A DNA stretch of 60,616 bases from Prevotellaceae bacterium UBA6974 (GCA_002450165.1 DJYQ01000028.1:22573-83188); one strand, 5' to 3'; counted from the stretch's first letter, positions 16,587 to 26,171 are shown. Made by a program: numbers and translations. Notes: generated by a model from the sequence alone, not told the origin.

Positions 16587-17269
16587 TTGCTTGCCATATT
16601 AACCTCGGGAGCCAATAGTGTCATGTTGCTCCAGTAGTCTATCTCTGCATCATTCTGTGCCAGAGATGCGTTTACTGAGCAGTGGCTTGCAACCATGTCA
16701 CGTGTTGTTGCTACCATGATGTTCTCCAGGAGATTGCGAGGTGTAATGAAGCTGTCAACTGAAGCGACAAATGCCTTGCCTCCGGCTATCTGTGACTCGA
16801 TTGCATCGTATGCAATCTTGGCGTTACGCAATGCTTTCTTCAAATCAACCTTGGCTCCGTTCTGCAAATCTATTGCTGCCTGAAGGGCCTGAGCTGCTGC
16901 GTCAAATGACTCGGAATTGTGCAATGCTACATCGGTCAGCGATGCCAGACCGTTCTGTACATTGTCATTATCCGCTGTAGACATGCATACCATACGGTAG
17001 AGCGAGTTGAATTCTGCTATGCGTGAATACATGATGCGGAGGGAAGATATTGTACGTTCCTGAGCTTCCTTGTCATGAACATAGCGCTTCTGGAAACACA
17101 TATAATCCGGAGATGTGATAATCTCGTTGTAGGTGTTATAAGCCGACAGACCATTTACATCTCCGCTAACTGCTGACGAGTTTACTCCACACGGAAGTCC
17201 TAAAAATGCACCGAGTGCGTAACCTATTGCTAACGTCACCAAACAATAAAGCAAAGTGTTCTTTTTCAT
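16583..17269 (-). CDS. Unknown membrane-anchored helical protein
   Basis: A 228-residue protein with one N-terminal hydrophobic helix (LLYCLVTLAIGYALGAFLG) followed by a mostly helical outer part: several amphipathic stretches (AAAQALQAAIDL, VDLKKALRNAKIAYDAIESQI) and no enzyme motif. Four cysteines lie outside the helix. The topology fits a single-pass protein anchored at its N-terminus. I do not recognise the family. The four-base overlap with the PrsW-type protease suggests that the two work together, as partner, substrate or regulator; that is inference. Confidence 0.75.
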   Translation of the reverse strand: MKKNTLLYCLVTLAIGYALGAFLGLPCGVNSSAVSGDVNGLSAYNTYNEIITSPDYMCFQKRYVHDKEAQERTISSLRIMYSRIAEFNSLYRMVCMSTADNDNVQNGLASLTDVALHNSESFDAAAQALQAAIDLQNGAKVDLKKALRNAKIAYDAIESQIAGGKAFVASVDSFITPRNLLENIMVATTRDMVASHCSVNASLAQNDAEIDYWSNMTLLAPEVNMASK

Positions 17270-17296
17270 AATAGTAAATAATTTAGGTGGTTCAAC

Positions 17297-19927
17297 TTAT
17301 ATTGATAAAAGCTCTAAAACCTTGTCTATTGCAGGCCTCAGACCATCTGTGTTCTTGCCGCCTGCTGTTGCGAAGTGTGCCTGGCCGCCACCGCCGCCCT
17401 GAATCAGTTTGCCGGCTTCCCTTACCAGTTTGCCTGCATTATTTCCTGCCTCGACCATATCGTCGCTGAAACTTACTGTAAGAGACGGCTTGCCGTAAGC
17501 TGCACCGCCAAGCACGACTACAAGTTTCTCGGGGAACTGTGCTCGCAACTGGAAAGCTATGTCCTTGGCTGCCTGAGCGTCAATGGGAGCAACACCGCTG
17601 ATAATCTTCACACCATTGCGTTCCTGTGCTTTTTCGAGCAGAAGTTTCTTCAATTCCTGCGTCCTGGCTGCCTTGAAATCTTCGACCTGTTTCTTAAGTT
17701 CGGCATTGTCATTGATGGCTTTCTGTATTGTGGACATCAAATCGGGTGCGTTATTGAAAAGTGCTTTCAAATCAGATACCAGATCCTGGGTTTTGTCCAT
17801 CATTTCCTCGACAGCCTTGCCTGTGATAGCCTCGATGCGACGCACGCCTGCGGCAACACTGCTCTCACTCAGGATACGAACCATTCCTATACGGCCTGTA
17901 CTGCTTGCATGACAACCTCCACAAAACTCGACGCTGTTACCGAACTGAATTACACGCACTTTGTCTCCGTACTTCTCTCCAAAAAGGGCTATAGCTCCCA
18001 GTTTCCTTGCTTCCTCGATAGGTGTATTGCGGTACTCCTGCAGAGGCAAGTCCTGACGAATACGCTCGTTGACAAGATGTTCGACCTCGCGTATCTGCTC
18101 AGCAGTGACTTTTTCGAAATGTGAGAAGTCAAAACGTAGGGAATTGGCCGTAACCAAAGAACCTTTCTGCTCGACATGTTCACCAAGGACTTCCTTCAGA
18201 GCCTGGTCCAAAAGGTGTGTACATGTATGATTGGCTTCGACGGCACGGCGTGCCTCGACGTCAACACAAGCCATGAACTCTGCATGTGGATTGGCTGGCA
18301 CACGCTCCAGAATGTGCACGCTTACGCCATTCTCTTTCTTGGTATCCAAAACCTTGATGGTTTCCTGGTCGTTAACGAGAACGCCTGTGTCACCAACCTC
18401 ACCACCCATTTCGCCATAAAACGGGGTCTGGTCGAGGATTGCCTCATATACAACGCCTTTCTTATGCTTGACCTCACGGTATTTGACGATATGGCAACTG
18501 TACTCGGTATAGTCATAGCCGACAAAAGTACTGATTTCTGCCTTGCCTTCGGTATCTGTAATAACATTCCAGTCTCCTGTCTCGACCTGTGCGGCATTAC
18601 GTGCACGGGTTTTCTGCTTCTCCATCTCGGTGTTAAAACCGGTTTCGTCAACTGTCATGTTGTTCTCGCGACAAATAAGTTGGGTAAGATCTAACGGGAA
18701 ACCGTATGTGTCAAACAATGTGAATGCCTTGGCTCCGTCAATCTGGGTCTTGCCTGAATTGCGTGTCTCATCGATAACAGCGTTCAGAAGACGTATTCCT
18801 GTTTCCAAGGTGCGCAGGAAAGAGTCCTCTTCCTCCTTCATGACCTTCATGATGAGCTCCTGCTGGGCTGCCAATTCGGGGAATGCATCGCCCATTTCCT
18901 GGACTAATGTTGGTACCAGGGTATAAATGAATGGTTTTTTCTGATTAAGGAACGTGTAACCATAGCGTACTGCACGGCGTAGGATACGGCGTATTACATA
19001 ACCGGCCTTGGCATTACCTGGCAACTGACCGTCGGCAATGGAAAATGCTATGGCACGCAGATGATCGACTATCACACGCATTGCAACGTCTTTCTTTTCG
19101 TCATCACCGTAGTTGCACCCAGCCTTTGTGGCCATTACCTGAATCAATGGCTGGAAAATATCCGTATCATAGTTGGATGTCTTGCCCTGGATAGAGCGCA
19201 CCAGTCGTTCGAAACCCATGCCTGTATCAATAACATTCATGCCCAATGGCTCCAAGTGGCCATCAGCCTTGCGCTCGTACTGCATGAAAACGATATTCCA
19301 AATCTCGATAACTTGCGGGTCATCCTTATTGACCAACTCTCGTCCGGGGATTGCTGCCTTTTGCTCAGCGCTGCGGCTGTCAAGATGAATCTCGCTGCAA
19401 GGACCGCATGGACCTGTGTCGCCCATCTCCCAAAAATTGTCGTGTTTGTTGCCGTTGATGATATGGTCTGCAGGAACGTGTTTGAGCCAGAAGGTGGCAG
19501 CCTCGTCATCACGCTGCAGGTTTTCCCGTGCATCGCCTTCGAATACCGTCACATACAGGTCCTTGGGGTCAAGCTTAAGGACATCAACCAGATATTCCCA
19601 TGCCATATCAATGGCGCCTTCCTTGAAATAATCGCCAAAAGACCAGTTACCAAGCATCTCGAACATGGTATGGTGATATGTGTCATGACCGACTTCCTCC
19701 AAATCGTTATGCTTACCACTTACTCGCAAACACTTTTGGGTATCTGCACGACGACGTGGCTCTGGAGAACGTGTTCCCAGAATTATGTCTTTCCACTGGT
19801 TCATTCCGGCGTTGGTAAACATCAGTGTCGGATCATCTTTGATAACCATCGGTGCACTGGGCACTATTGCATGACCCTTCGCTTCGAAAAACTGCTTGAA
19901 TGATTCTCTTATCTCCTTTGCCGTCAT
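17297..19927 (-). CDS. alaS: Alanyl-tRNA synthetase
   Basis: An 876-residue class II synthetase of full length. N-terminal catalytic motifs are visible (FTNAGMNQWKDIILG, the KHNDLEEVG block, and GFERLVRSIQGK). The editing domain carries its zinc ligands in NHTCTHLLDQAL and CGGCHASS. The C-terminal domain ends in the glycine-rich GGGGGQAHFATAGG. The start MTAKEIRESF fits the family. It is divergent from the MerR-type gene, and the two promoters interleave at 19965-19999. Confidence 0.97.
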   Translation of the reverse strand: MTAKEIRESFKQFFEAKGHAIVPSAPMVIKDDPTLMFTNAGMNQWKDIILGTRSPEPRRRADTQKCLRVSGKHNDLEEVGHDTYHHTMFEMLGNWSFGDYFKEGAIDMAWEYLVDVLKLDPKDLYVTVFEGDARENLQRDDEAATFWLKHVPADHIINGNKHDNFWEMGDTGPCGPCSEIHLDSRSAEQKAAIPGRELVNKDDPQVIEIWNIVFMQYERKADGHLEPLGMNVIDTGMGFERLVRSIQGKTSNYDTDIFQPLIQVMATKAGCNYGDDEKKDVAMRVIVDHLRAIAFSIADGQLPGNAKAGYVIRRILRRAVRYGYTFLNQKKPFIYTLVPTLVQEMGDAFPELAAQQELIMKVMKEEEDSFLRTLETGIRLLNAVIDETRNSGKTQIDGAKAFTLFDTYGFPLDLTQLICRENNMTVDETGFNTEMEKQKTRARNAAQVETGDWNVITDTEGKAEISTFVGYDYTEYSCHIVKYREVKHKKGVVYEAILDQTPFYGEMGGEVGDTGVLVNDQETIKVLDTKKENGVSVHILERVPANPHAEFMACVDVEARRAVEANHTCTHLLDQALKEVLGEHVEQKGSLVTANSLRFDFSHFEKVTAEQIREVEHLVNERIRQDLPLQEYRNTPIEEARKLGAIALFGEKYGDKVRVIQFGNSVEFCGGCHASSTGRIGMVRILSESSVAAGVRRIEAITGKAVEEMMDKTQDLVSDLKALFNNAPDLMSTIQKAINDNAELKKQVEDFKAARTQELKKLLLEKAQERNGVKIISGVAPIDAQAAKDIAFQLRAQFPEKLVVVLGGAAYGKPSLTVSFSDDMVEAGNNAGKLVREAGKLIQGGGGGQAHFATAGGKNTDGLRPAIDKVLELLSI

Positions 19928-19964
19928 TTTCTTTTCCGTTTTACGAGATTTTCTTTAGAAATAA

Positions 19965-19999
19965 TTGCAAAGATAGTTTGTTTTAATTAACTTTGCAAA
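19965..19999. promoter_or_regulatory. Interleaved divergent promoters of alaS and the MerR-type gene
   Basis: Rightward: TTG (19965-19967), 20 bases, TAACTTTG (19988-19995). Leftward on the other strand: TTTG (complement of 19996-19999), 20 bases, TATCTTTG (complement of 19968-19975). Each -7 box is next to the -33 box of the other promoter, and the whole is a dyad TTGCAAAG (19965-19972) / CTTTGCAA (19991-19998). Polymerase can probably occupy only one promoter at a time. Confidence 0.7.
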
Positions 20000-20046
20000 G
20001 AATTCATGAACTAAAAAAAGTTAACACTGTCAAAAACAGCAAACAT

Positions 20047-20394
20047 ATGTCCCTGAACACCAATAAGGATTTGAAAATGTACTACAGCATAGCTGAAGTA
20101 TCACGGAAATTTGGCGTTGCCGGATCGTTGTTACGATTCTGGGAAAAGGAGTTTCCTAACATCAATCCGAAAAAAACAGAACGTGGCATTCGTCAATATA
20201 CTGCTCAGGATATTGAGGAAATACGTATCGTATATAACCTGTTGAAGGTCAAGGGCATGAAGATTGCTGCGGCAAAGGCGGTACTGGCGAAGAACCGCAA
20301 GGGAGCAGAAGACACATCGGTAATTCTTGAGGAATTACAGAATCTGCGTGCCGAATTGGTTGCCTTGAGAAAGGAATTGAATGATTTGGCCTGA
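20047..20394 (+). CDS. MerR-family transcriptional regulator
   Basis: A 115-residue small MerR-type protein: the winged HTH is YYSIAEVSRKFGVAGSLLRFWEKEFPNI with the wing RGIRQYTAQDIEEI, followed by a short C-terminal coiled coil (EELQNLRAELVALRKEL) for dimerisation. No cysteine-based effector domain is present, so it is not a metal sensor of the classical kind. The ATG at 20047 is chosen because the 18 codons upstream are not MerR-like. It is divergent from alaS and ends directly against the convergent RSH gene, with no gap. Such small MerR genes are common next to alaS in Bacteroidales; targets unknown. Confidence 0.87.
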   Translation: MSLNTNKDLKMYYSIAEVSRKFGVAGSLLRFWEKEFPNINPKKTERGIRQYTAQDIEEIRIVYNLLKVKGMKIAAAKAVLAKNRKGAEDTSVILEELQNLRAELVALRKELNDLA

Positions 20395-22431
20395 TTACGA
20401 TAAACGTACCAATTTGTCTATCGAGGGTATTTGCCTCAATTCGTCCAATACGTTCTGAAGATTTTCCAAATCCTCGACCTCTACGGTCATATCTGCAATA
20501 AACCTGTCGCCTTTTGACTCTACATTAAGGCGAGATATATTTATACCATGCTCACTGGAAAGCAATCCTGTAATTTCATGCAGGACGCCCACCCCATCGC
20601 TGCCTTCCATTTGCAAACCTACCTGATATCGGTCATGATCCTTTGCCAGCCAGGGAGCTTCGCTCTGCCTGCGTTTTCCTGACGTCTGCCTGGGCTGCTC
20701 GGTAGTATTACGCTTGAGAAATGGTATGTATTTACGCCATTTGCGCTTACCGGACTTGTTGCGTAGTGCGCGCAAGTCTTCTTCGCCCAATGCTATGGTA
20801 CCTGCTGCTATCTGACTGAAAAACTCCTCGCGCGTATGCACATTATGGAAAATGTACAGGCGATCGATGTTGGCAGCGCTGAATTCCATCTCGTTTGAAC
20901 GGAGAAATTCGCTGAGCATCTGCTCGCCCTGTTTCTCGGCTTCGCGCTGCCTGCGCCTGAGTATTGCTTGTATCTTGGTCCGAGCCTTGGCTGTAGTCGC
21001 CCATTGCAGCCATTCGGGTTCGGTCTGCTGGTTACGTCCAGTCATCACCTCGACCTGATCACCGCTCTCCAGTTTATATGACAGTGGTACAAGATGGTGA
21101 TTTACCTTGGCCCCTATGCAGTGTGTACCGAGAAAGGTGTGAACGCTGAATGCAAAATCTAATACGGTGGAGCCTGCTGGCATTGTCTTGAAGTCACCCT
21201 TGGGTGTTACTACAAAAATTTCACTGGCATAAAGGTTCAGCTTAATGGCATCCAGGAAATCCATTGCATTAGGCTGAGGATCATCCAGAATTTCCTTGAT
21301 AGTTGACAGCCATTTTTCCAACTCGCTCTCACTGTCCTCGCTGGTCTTGCCTCCCTCCTTGTATTTCCAGTGTGCTGCAAATCCGTGCTCGGCAATATCG
21401 TCCATCCTGCGTGAACGAATCTGCAGCTCTACCCATTGGCCGGATTTGCTCATCAACGTACATTGCAGGGCTTGATATCCGTTGGCTTTGGGATGGGACA
21501 ACCAGTCTCGCAAACGTTCGGGATGTGGTTTGTATATATTGCTTGCCGTGGCATATATGCGCCAACACTCTGCCGTCTCATTCTGTTCTATTCCGTCGCC
21601 TTCAAAAATAATACGTGCTGCAAGTATATCATATATCTCCTCGAAAGTGACGTGCTTGGTCTGCATCTTGTTCCAAATGCTGTACGGGGTCTTGATGCGT
21701 GCCTTTACTTCGTACTTTAATCCTGTCTTGTCGAGGCGTTCGCAAATCGGGGAGGTAAATTCGGTAAACATTTCTTTCAAATGTTCGCGGCGGTCTGCTA
21801 TGCGGCTGACTATCAAGGAATATTCTTCGGGGTGTTCGTATTTGAAAGACAGGTCCTCCAGCTCTTCCTTAATTCGATTCAGCCCCAGGCGGTTAGCCAA
21901 GGGGGCATAGATATACAGTGTCTCGCCTGCTATCTTTTTTTGCTTGGCTGGCAATTGACTGCCAAGCGTACGCATGTTATGAAGGCGGTCGCTAATCTTT
22001 ACCAGAATGACACGGATATCCTCGCTCATCGTAAGCAAAAGTTTCTTGAACGTTTCTGCCTGGGCAGAAGCTTGGCTTCCGAAGATTCCTCCGCTGATTT
22101 TGGTAACGCCATCAACTATCTGTGCTATCTTGGGACCAAAAATATTGCGTATATCCTCGACTGTATAGTCGGTATCCTCGACTACATCGTGCAAGAGTGC
22201 AGCACAGATGCTGGTACTTCCAAGTCCTATCTCCCCGCAAACTATCTGCGCGACGGCCAGCGGATGCATGATATACGGTTCACCAGAAAGACGACATACG
22301 CCTTCGTGCGCTTCGCGGGCAAAGTTAAATGCCTTCTCGATAAGATCTACTTTCTTGCGATGCGGGCTGTCAAGGTATGTCTCGACCAAACGGCGATATG
22401 CCGCTTCTATCATCTGGGAATCCTGATTCAT
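20395..22431 (-). CDS. RelA/SpoT-type (p)ppGpp synthetase/hydrolase
   Basis: A 678-residue long RSH enzyme that makes and degrades the alarmone (p)ppGpp. In order: the HD hydrolase domain (IMHPLAVAQIV, CAALLHDVVEDTDYTVEDI, ISDRLHNMRTLG), the synthetase domain (YSIWNKMQTK, EEIYDILAARI, PKANGYQALQCTL, WVELQIRSRRMDDIAEHG), a TGS domain (FVVTPKGDFKTMPAGSTVLDFAF), and a C-terminal ACT domain. Both catalytic halves appear intact. The usual NGYxSLH histidine is Gln here (GYQALQ). It is the last gene of the leftward parA-parB-DUF5683-transglycosylase-RSH operon, seven bases after the transglycosylase stop. Confidence 0.94.
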   Translation of the reverse strand: MNQDSQMIEAAYRRLVETYLDSPHRKKVDLIEKAFNFAREAHEGVCRLSGEPYIMHPLAVAQIVCGEIGLGSTSICAALLHDVVEDTDYTVEDIRNIFGPKIAQIVDGVTKISGGIFGSQASAQAETFKKLLLTMSEDIRVILVKISDRLHNMRTLGSQLPAKQKKIAGETLYIYAPLANRLGLNRIKEELEDLSFKYEHPEEYSLIVSRIADRREHLKEMFTEFTSPICERLDKTGLKYEVKARIKTPYSIWNKMQTKHVTFEEIYDILAARIIFEGDGIEQNETAECWRIYATASNIYKPHPERLRDWLSHPKANGYQALQCTLMSKSGQWVELQIRSRRMDDIAEHGFAAHWKYKEGGKTSEDSESELEKWLSTIKEILDDPQPNAMDFLDAIKLNLYASEIFVVTPKGDFKTMPAGSTVLDFAFSVHTFLGTHCIGAKVNHHLVPLSYKLESGDQVEVMTGRNQQTEPEWLQWATTAKARTKIQAILRRRQREAEKQGEQMLSEFLRSNEMEFSAANIDRLYIFHNVHTREEFFSQIAAGTIALGEEDLRALRNKSGKRKWRKYIPFLKRNTTEQPRQTSGKRRQSEAPWLAKDHDRYQVGLQMEGSDGVGVLHEITGLLSSEHGINISRLNVESKGDRFIADMTVEVEDLENLQNVLDELRQIPSIDKLVRLS

Positions 22432-22438
22432 TTCAAAT

Positions 22439-23683
22439 TTACCGTCTTCTTACAGCCTTTCTACTGTTACGACTCCTTGAACTTCTTTGATAGCTGCGGC
22501 TCCTGCGGGCTGTATAGTTAGCACGGCGCCGAGAATATGAATTTTTGCGTCTGGATATATCTGGATCAACGTCTGTTGCAGTTCCTATCTCGCCGGACAG
22601 GCCTGTTCCGCTTGCTGATATACGATTGGACTGAGGAATGCAGTAAATACTGTCACCTGCCTCGATAAATGCGTTGATTGCATCCATCGGCATACGCAGA
22701 ACACATGGTTTTGCTCCCCCTGGTACTCGATTTGTACGATATTGCGGATTTAATGCTTTCAATTCCTCCAAGTCTATATTGCAACGCTGGCTGACAGTCT
22801 CCAGATTGAGATCACTTGTGACCATTATGGTATCAGTTCCCAGTGGCAAACGGGCCTCGGCAGGACAGATATTGTGCTCGCAATAGTAATTCATGATATA
22901 GTTGGCAGCAATGAAGGCTGGAACGTAGCCTCGCGTCTCTCTGGGCAAATATGGGTATATTGTCCAATAATCCTTGACCCCTCCTGCTCTCTTGATGGCC
23001 TTGCTGACATTACCCGGACCACAGTTGTAGGATGCAATCACCAATGTCCAGTCACCGAAAATCTTGTATAGTTCCTTGAGCATTCGTGCTGCGGCGTAAC
23101 TTGCTTTGATTGGATCCCTACGCTCGTCAATCAGGCTGGTTACCTCCAAACCGTATTTTTTTCCTGTTGTTGGCATGAATTGCCAAAGTCCTGCTGCTCC
23201 AACACGACTGGTTGCACCTGGATTAAGGGCGCTTTCGATAATCGGAAGGTATTTGAGTTCCAACGGAACTCCGTATGATTCCAACGCATCCTCGAAAATA
23301 GGAGTGTAGAAGTTACTCGCTCCCAGCATTATCGAGACCGAACGGCGCATACGTTCACAATATTGGTCTATAAACTTCTGGACTACTGAATTATATGGCA
23401 TCGCAACAACATTGGGGAGATTGTTCAGACGACGCTCGTATTCCTCTGGACTGTAGGTTTTGTTCTCGCCTGTTGAGAAACAGTTTGTACCGTCATAATT
23501 GAGATATACACGTGCATTCCATTCCCTCATCATGCTGTCAATCTGCACATCAAGCATACCTTCTGGCAGATCCATTGTCTCGTCTTTTCCTATGTTGGAA
23601 TCATATACTGTGACCGTCTTCTGTGCCAAAAGTGTTGACGCGAGTGTCAACATTGAAAATATTATGTAATATCTTGTTTTCAT
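22439..23683 (-). CDS. MltD-like lytic transglycosylase with LysM region
   Basis: A 414-residue exported peptidoglycan-cleaving enzyme. It has a signal peptide (MKTRYYIIFSMLTLASTLLAQ), a goose-lysozyme-like SLT domain with the catalytic Glu in YLPIIESALNP, and the blocks GAAGLWQFMPTTGKKYG and VIASYNCGPGNVSKA. A LysM-like peptidoglycan-binding stretch follows (DLNLETVSQRCNIDLEELKALNPQY), and the C-terminal tail of about 40 residues is very rich in Arg and Ser. The open frame extends 40 codons upstream, into the DUF5683 gene; the ATG at 23683 before the signal peptide is the likely start. Part of the parA-parB operon. Confidence 0.9.
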   Translation of the reverse strand: MKTRYYIIFSMLTLASTLLAQKTVTVYDSNIGKDETMDLPEGMLDVQIDSMMREWNARVYLNYDGTNCFSTGENKTYSPEEYERRLNNLPNVVAMPYNSVVQKFIDQYCERMRRSVSIMLGASNFYTPIFEDALESYGVPLELKYLPIIESALNPGATSRVGAAGLWQFMPTTGKKYGLEVTSLIDERRDPIKASYAAARMLKELYKIFGDWTLVIASYNCGPGNVSKAIKRAGGVKDYWTIYPYLPRETRGYVPAFIAANYIMNYYCEHNICPAEARLPLGTDTIMVTSDLNLETVSQRCNIDLEELKALNPQYRTNRVPGGAKPCVLRMPMDAINAFIEAGDSIYCIPQSNRISASGTGLSGEIGTATDVDPDISRRKNSYSRRRANYTARRSRSYQRSSRSRNSRKAVRRR

Positions 23684-23715
23684 TTCCGGTATTGTTTTGT
23701 ACGTGGTTTCACAAG

Positions 23716-24432
23716 TCAATATGTCAACGTCAACGATATGGCTGGCGAGCCAAACATACTGTTGTCGGTCGCAGCTATATTTTTTATGAATGTCGGTTTC
23801 CACTGCATAGAGAGGTCCTTGCTGATATCAAATGTGCTTAATTCTGCATCTACATAAGCATCCACAACGCTCAGGATATATACTCCTACCATAAAGAATA
23901 TGCTCAGGTCACGGTAGCGCCGATAAAAGTCCTTTTTGCGTTTGAACATATCTGCCAATTTGCTTTCCCGACCTAATATCGGATAGTTAAGCGGAAGCAT
24001 TTCTTCATAACTTTTTGTATTCGGGTCGTCGTCCGTAATATCCTGCCATGCCTGCGAATAGTCTCTCATCATCTGGCCGTTCCATGTAATTGCATAGACG
24101 CATCCGGCAATCCCTCCGTAAATAAGTGGTAATTTCCAGAGCTTGCGATTGTATATCTGGCCACCGCCTGGAAATACCATTGAAAGCCACATTGCACGTA
24201 TTGGATCCGGCTTCCATGACCTGTACCTGCCTGGAACCGTATCTAGTATAGCCATGGCAGAATCTTTTCGCACGGAATCCACCACAACAGAGATAACCGA
24301 ATCCAACATCAATGTATCAACGGTATGCGAACCACTGGGCTTCGGCTCCAAGACCTCCTGTGCCCCGACAGACAGCAGCGACATAAATGACACTGCAAAT
24401 ACGACCATGATATGGACACACAAACAGCGCAT
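23716..24432 (-). CDS. DUF5683 membrane protein
   Basis: A 238-residue protein with a signal peptide (IMVVFAVSFMSLLSVGAQ) and the DUF5683 core: PDPIRAMWLSMVFPGGGQIYNRKLWKLPLIYGG, which contains a short hydrophobic hairpin, then a charged loop and one more hydrophobic segment (LSIFFMVGVYILSVVDAYVDA). The family is restricted mainly to Bacteroidetes and has no assigned role. Its fixed place between parB and a lytic transglycosylase hints at a link between chromosome partition and the envelope, which is inference. Two bases separate it from parB. Confidence 0.87.
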   Translation of the reverse strand: MRCLCVHIMVVFAVSFMSLLSVGAQEVLEPKPSGSHTVDTLMLDSVISVVVDSVRKDSAMAILDTVPGRYRSWKPDPIRAMWLSMVFPGGGQIYNRKLWKLPLIYGGIAGCVYAITWNGQMMRDYSQAWQDITDDDPNTKSYEEMLPLNYPILGRESKLADMFKRKKDFYRRYRDLSIFFMVGVYILSVVDAYVDAELSTFDISKDLSMQWKPTFIKNIAATDNSMFGSPAISLTLTY

Positions 24433-24434
24433 TT

Positions 24435-25322
24435 TTATTTCAGTCTGTCCAAGAGCTCAATAATGCGAATCATCTCGGACTCATTGGCAAATGGAATAGT
24501 TATCTTTCCCTTACCGCTATCTGAGCACGACAATTGTACCTTGGTACGGAAGAAACGGCTGAGACTGTCTCGTAAAATATTGTATTCCTGTGCCAGTTTG
24601 CTATTCTTCTTCTGACTGGTACTGACTGTATCAGAGTGGCTGCCGTTGCGCAAATCGCGCACTGCCTGCTCCACGGCACGTACACTCAGGCCGCGATTCT
24701 TTATTTCTTCGAACATATCCAATTGCTGCTTGGCACTGCTCAGCGAAAGCAAAGCACGCGCATGTCCCATTTCCAACTCACGGCGTTTGAGAGCTAACTG
24801 GATAGTGGCAGGCAACTTAAGCAAACGCAAGTAATTGGTAACCGTAGAGCGATTTTTTCCCACACGCTCGCTGAGACGTTCCTGCGTGAGGTTATACTGT
24901 TCCATAAGATTCTGGTAGGCCAAGGCTATCTCCATCGAGTTAAGATCCTCGCGCTGGATATTCTCTATCAAGGCCATTTCCATCATATTCTCGTCGTCAA
25001 CTGTACGGACATACGCTGGGATGGTTTGCAAACCTGCCATCTGTGATGCACGCCAACGACGCTCTCCTGCAATAATCAGGTATGTCCCGTCGCCCTGGTC
25101 ACGCAGGGTTATCGGTTGTACGATACCTAACTCACGGATACTTGCCGAAAGCTCGGCCAACGTATCTTCATCAAAGTCGCGACGCGGCTGATTGGGGTTA
25201 GCCATTATCTTATCTACAGGAATTTCGTTTATACTGCCACTACCTGCAGGTGAAACGTTTTCTGCGCCAATCAACGCATCCAAACCACGCCCTAACGTGG
25301 TATATTTCTTCTTTATCGGCAT
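24435..25322 (-). CDS. parB: Chromosome-partitioning protein ParB
   Basis: A 295-residue ParB/Spo0J protein. The N-terminal CTP-binding domain is visible (IPVDKIMANPNQPRRDFDED, ELGIVQPITLR, and the GERRWRA motif, followed by ENIQREDLN). The HTH region (LTQERLSERVGKNRSTVTNYLRLLKLP) binds parS, and a C-terminal dimerisation domain follows. Its start overlaps the parA stop by one base. I did not find a standard parS palindrome in the window. Confidence 0.95.
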   Translation of the reverse strand: MPIKKKYTTLGRGLDALIGAENVSPAGSGSINEIPVDKIMANPNQPRRDFDEDTLAELSASIRELGIVQPITLRDQGDGTYLIIAGERRWRASQMAGLQTIPAYVRTVDDENMMEMALIENIQREDLNSMEIALAYQNLMEQYNLTQERLSERVGKNRSTVTNYLRLLKLPATIQLALKRRELEMGHARALLSLSSAKQQLDMFEEIKNRGLSVRAVEQAVRDLRNGSHSDTVSTSQKKNSKLAQEYNILRDSLSRFFRTKVQLSCSDSGKGKITIPFANESEMIRIIELLDRLK

Positions 25323-26089
25323 TATTTCTCGTTCTTTTCAACAATTTCTTGAGCCAAAGCCAAATAATTGCGGGCACCTATGGAGTCTGCATCATAATGC
25401 AATGCCGGCAGTCCGTGGCTGGGTGCCTCGGAAAGACGTACATTACGCTGAATCACGGTTTTGAAAACCAACTCGCGGAAATGGCGTTTGACTTCGTCAT
25501 ATATCTGGTTTGCAAGACGCAAACGGCTGTCATACATAGTCAGCAGAAAACCTTCTATCTCCAATGCAGGATTAAGCTTTGCCTTAATGATTTTGATAGT
25601 ATTCAGCAACTTACTTATACCCTCCAATGCAAAATATTCACACTGCACAGGAATAATAACGCTATCAGCAGCAGTCAATGCATTGACAGTAATAAGACCC
25701 AGCGATGGGCTGCAGTCTATCAGAATATAGTCGTAATCCGGCAATATGGGTTGGAGAAGGTTCCTAAGTATTCGCTCACGATTCTTACGATTGAGCATCT
25801 CGATTTCTGCACCTACCAAATCTATATGACTGGGAAGTATATCCAGATTTTCCACATCCGTACAGTAAATAGCCTCCCGTACTTCCACATCATCAGTCAG
25901 GCAGTTGTATATAGTGCAATCAACCTGAGTACTGTCAACGCCCAAACCGCTTGAGGCATTTGCCTGAGGGTCGGCATCAATAAGCAACACTCTCTTTTCC
26001 AGAGTTGCCAAAGAAGCAGCGAGGTTCATACTGGTCGTTGTCTTTCCCACTCCACCTTTTTGGTTTGCCAAGGCAATAATCTTACTCAT
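25322..26089 (-). CDS. parA: Chromosome-partitioning ATPase ParA (Soj)
   Basis: A 255-residue Walker-type ATPase. It begins with the deviant Walker A KGGVGKTTTSMNLA, and then LIDADPQANASSGLG and the DYILIDCSPSLGLITVNAL block (Walker B region). There is no N-terminal HTH extension, so it is the chromosomal Soj type rather than a plasmid P1-type ParA. First gene of the leftward five-gene operon. A TACATTTG box (complement of 26143-26150) lies 54 bases upstream. Confidence 0.95.
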   Translation of the reverse strand: MSKIIALANQKGGVGKTTTSMNLAASLATLEKRVLLIDADPQANASSGLGVDSTQVDCTIYNCLTDDVEVREAIYCTDVENLDILPSHIDLVGAEIEMLNRKNRERILRNLLQPILPDYDYILIDCSPSLGLITVNALTAADSVIIPVQCEYFALEGISKLLNTIKIIKAKLNPALEIEGFLLTMYDSRLRLANQIYDEVKRHFRELVFKTVIQRNVRLSEAPSHGLPALHYDADSIGARNYLALAQEIVEKNEK

Positions 26090-26142
26090 CAGTTGTCTTT
26101 TATTTATTATTTATGAAAATACACAAATATTAATTTCGCGTA

Positions 26143-26150
26143 CAAATGTA
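26143..26150 (-). promoter_or_regulatory. Putative -7 promoter box for the parA operon
   Basis: The minus strand reads TACATTTG, a match to TAnnTTTG. It lies inside gtacaaatgtac (26140-26151), which has 5-bp inverted arms. Confidence 0.4.
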
Positions 26151-26171
26151 CAAAAAATCTACGAGACTGAC

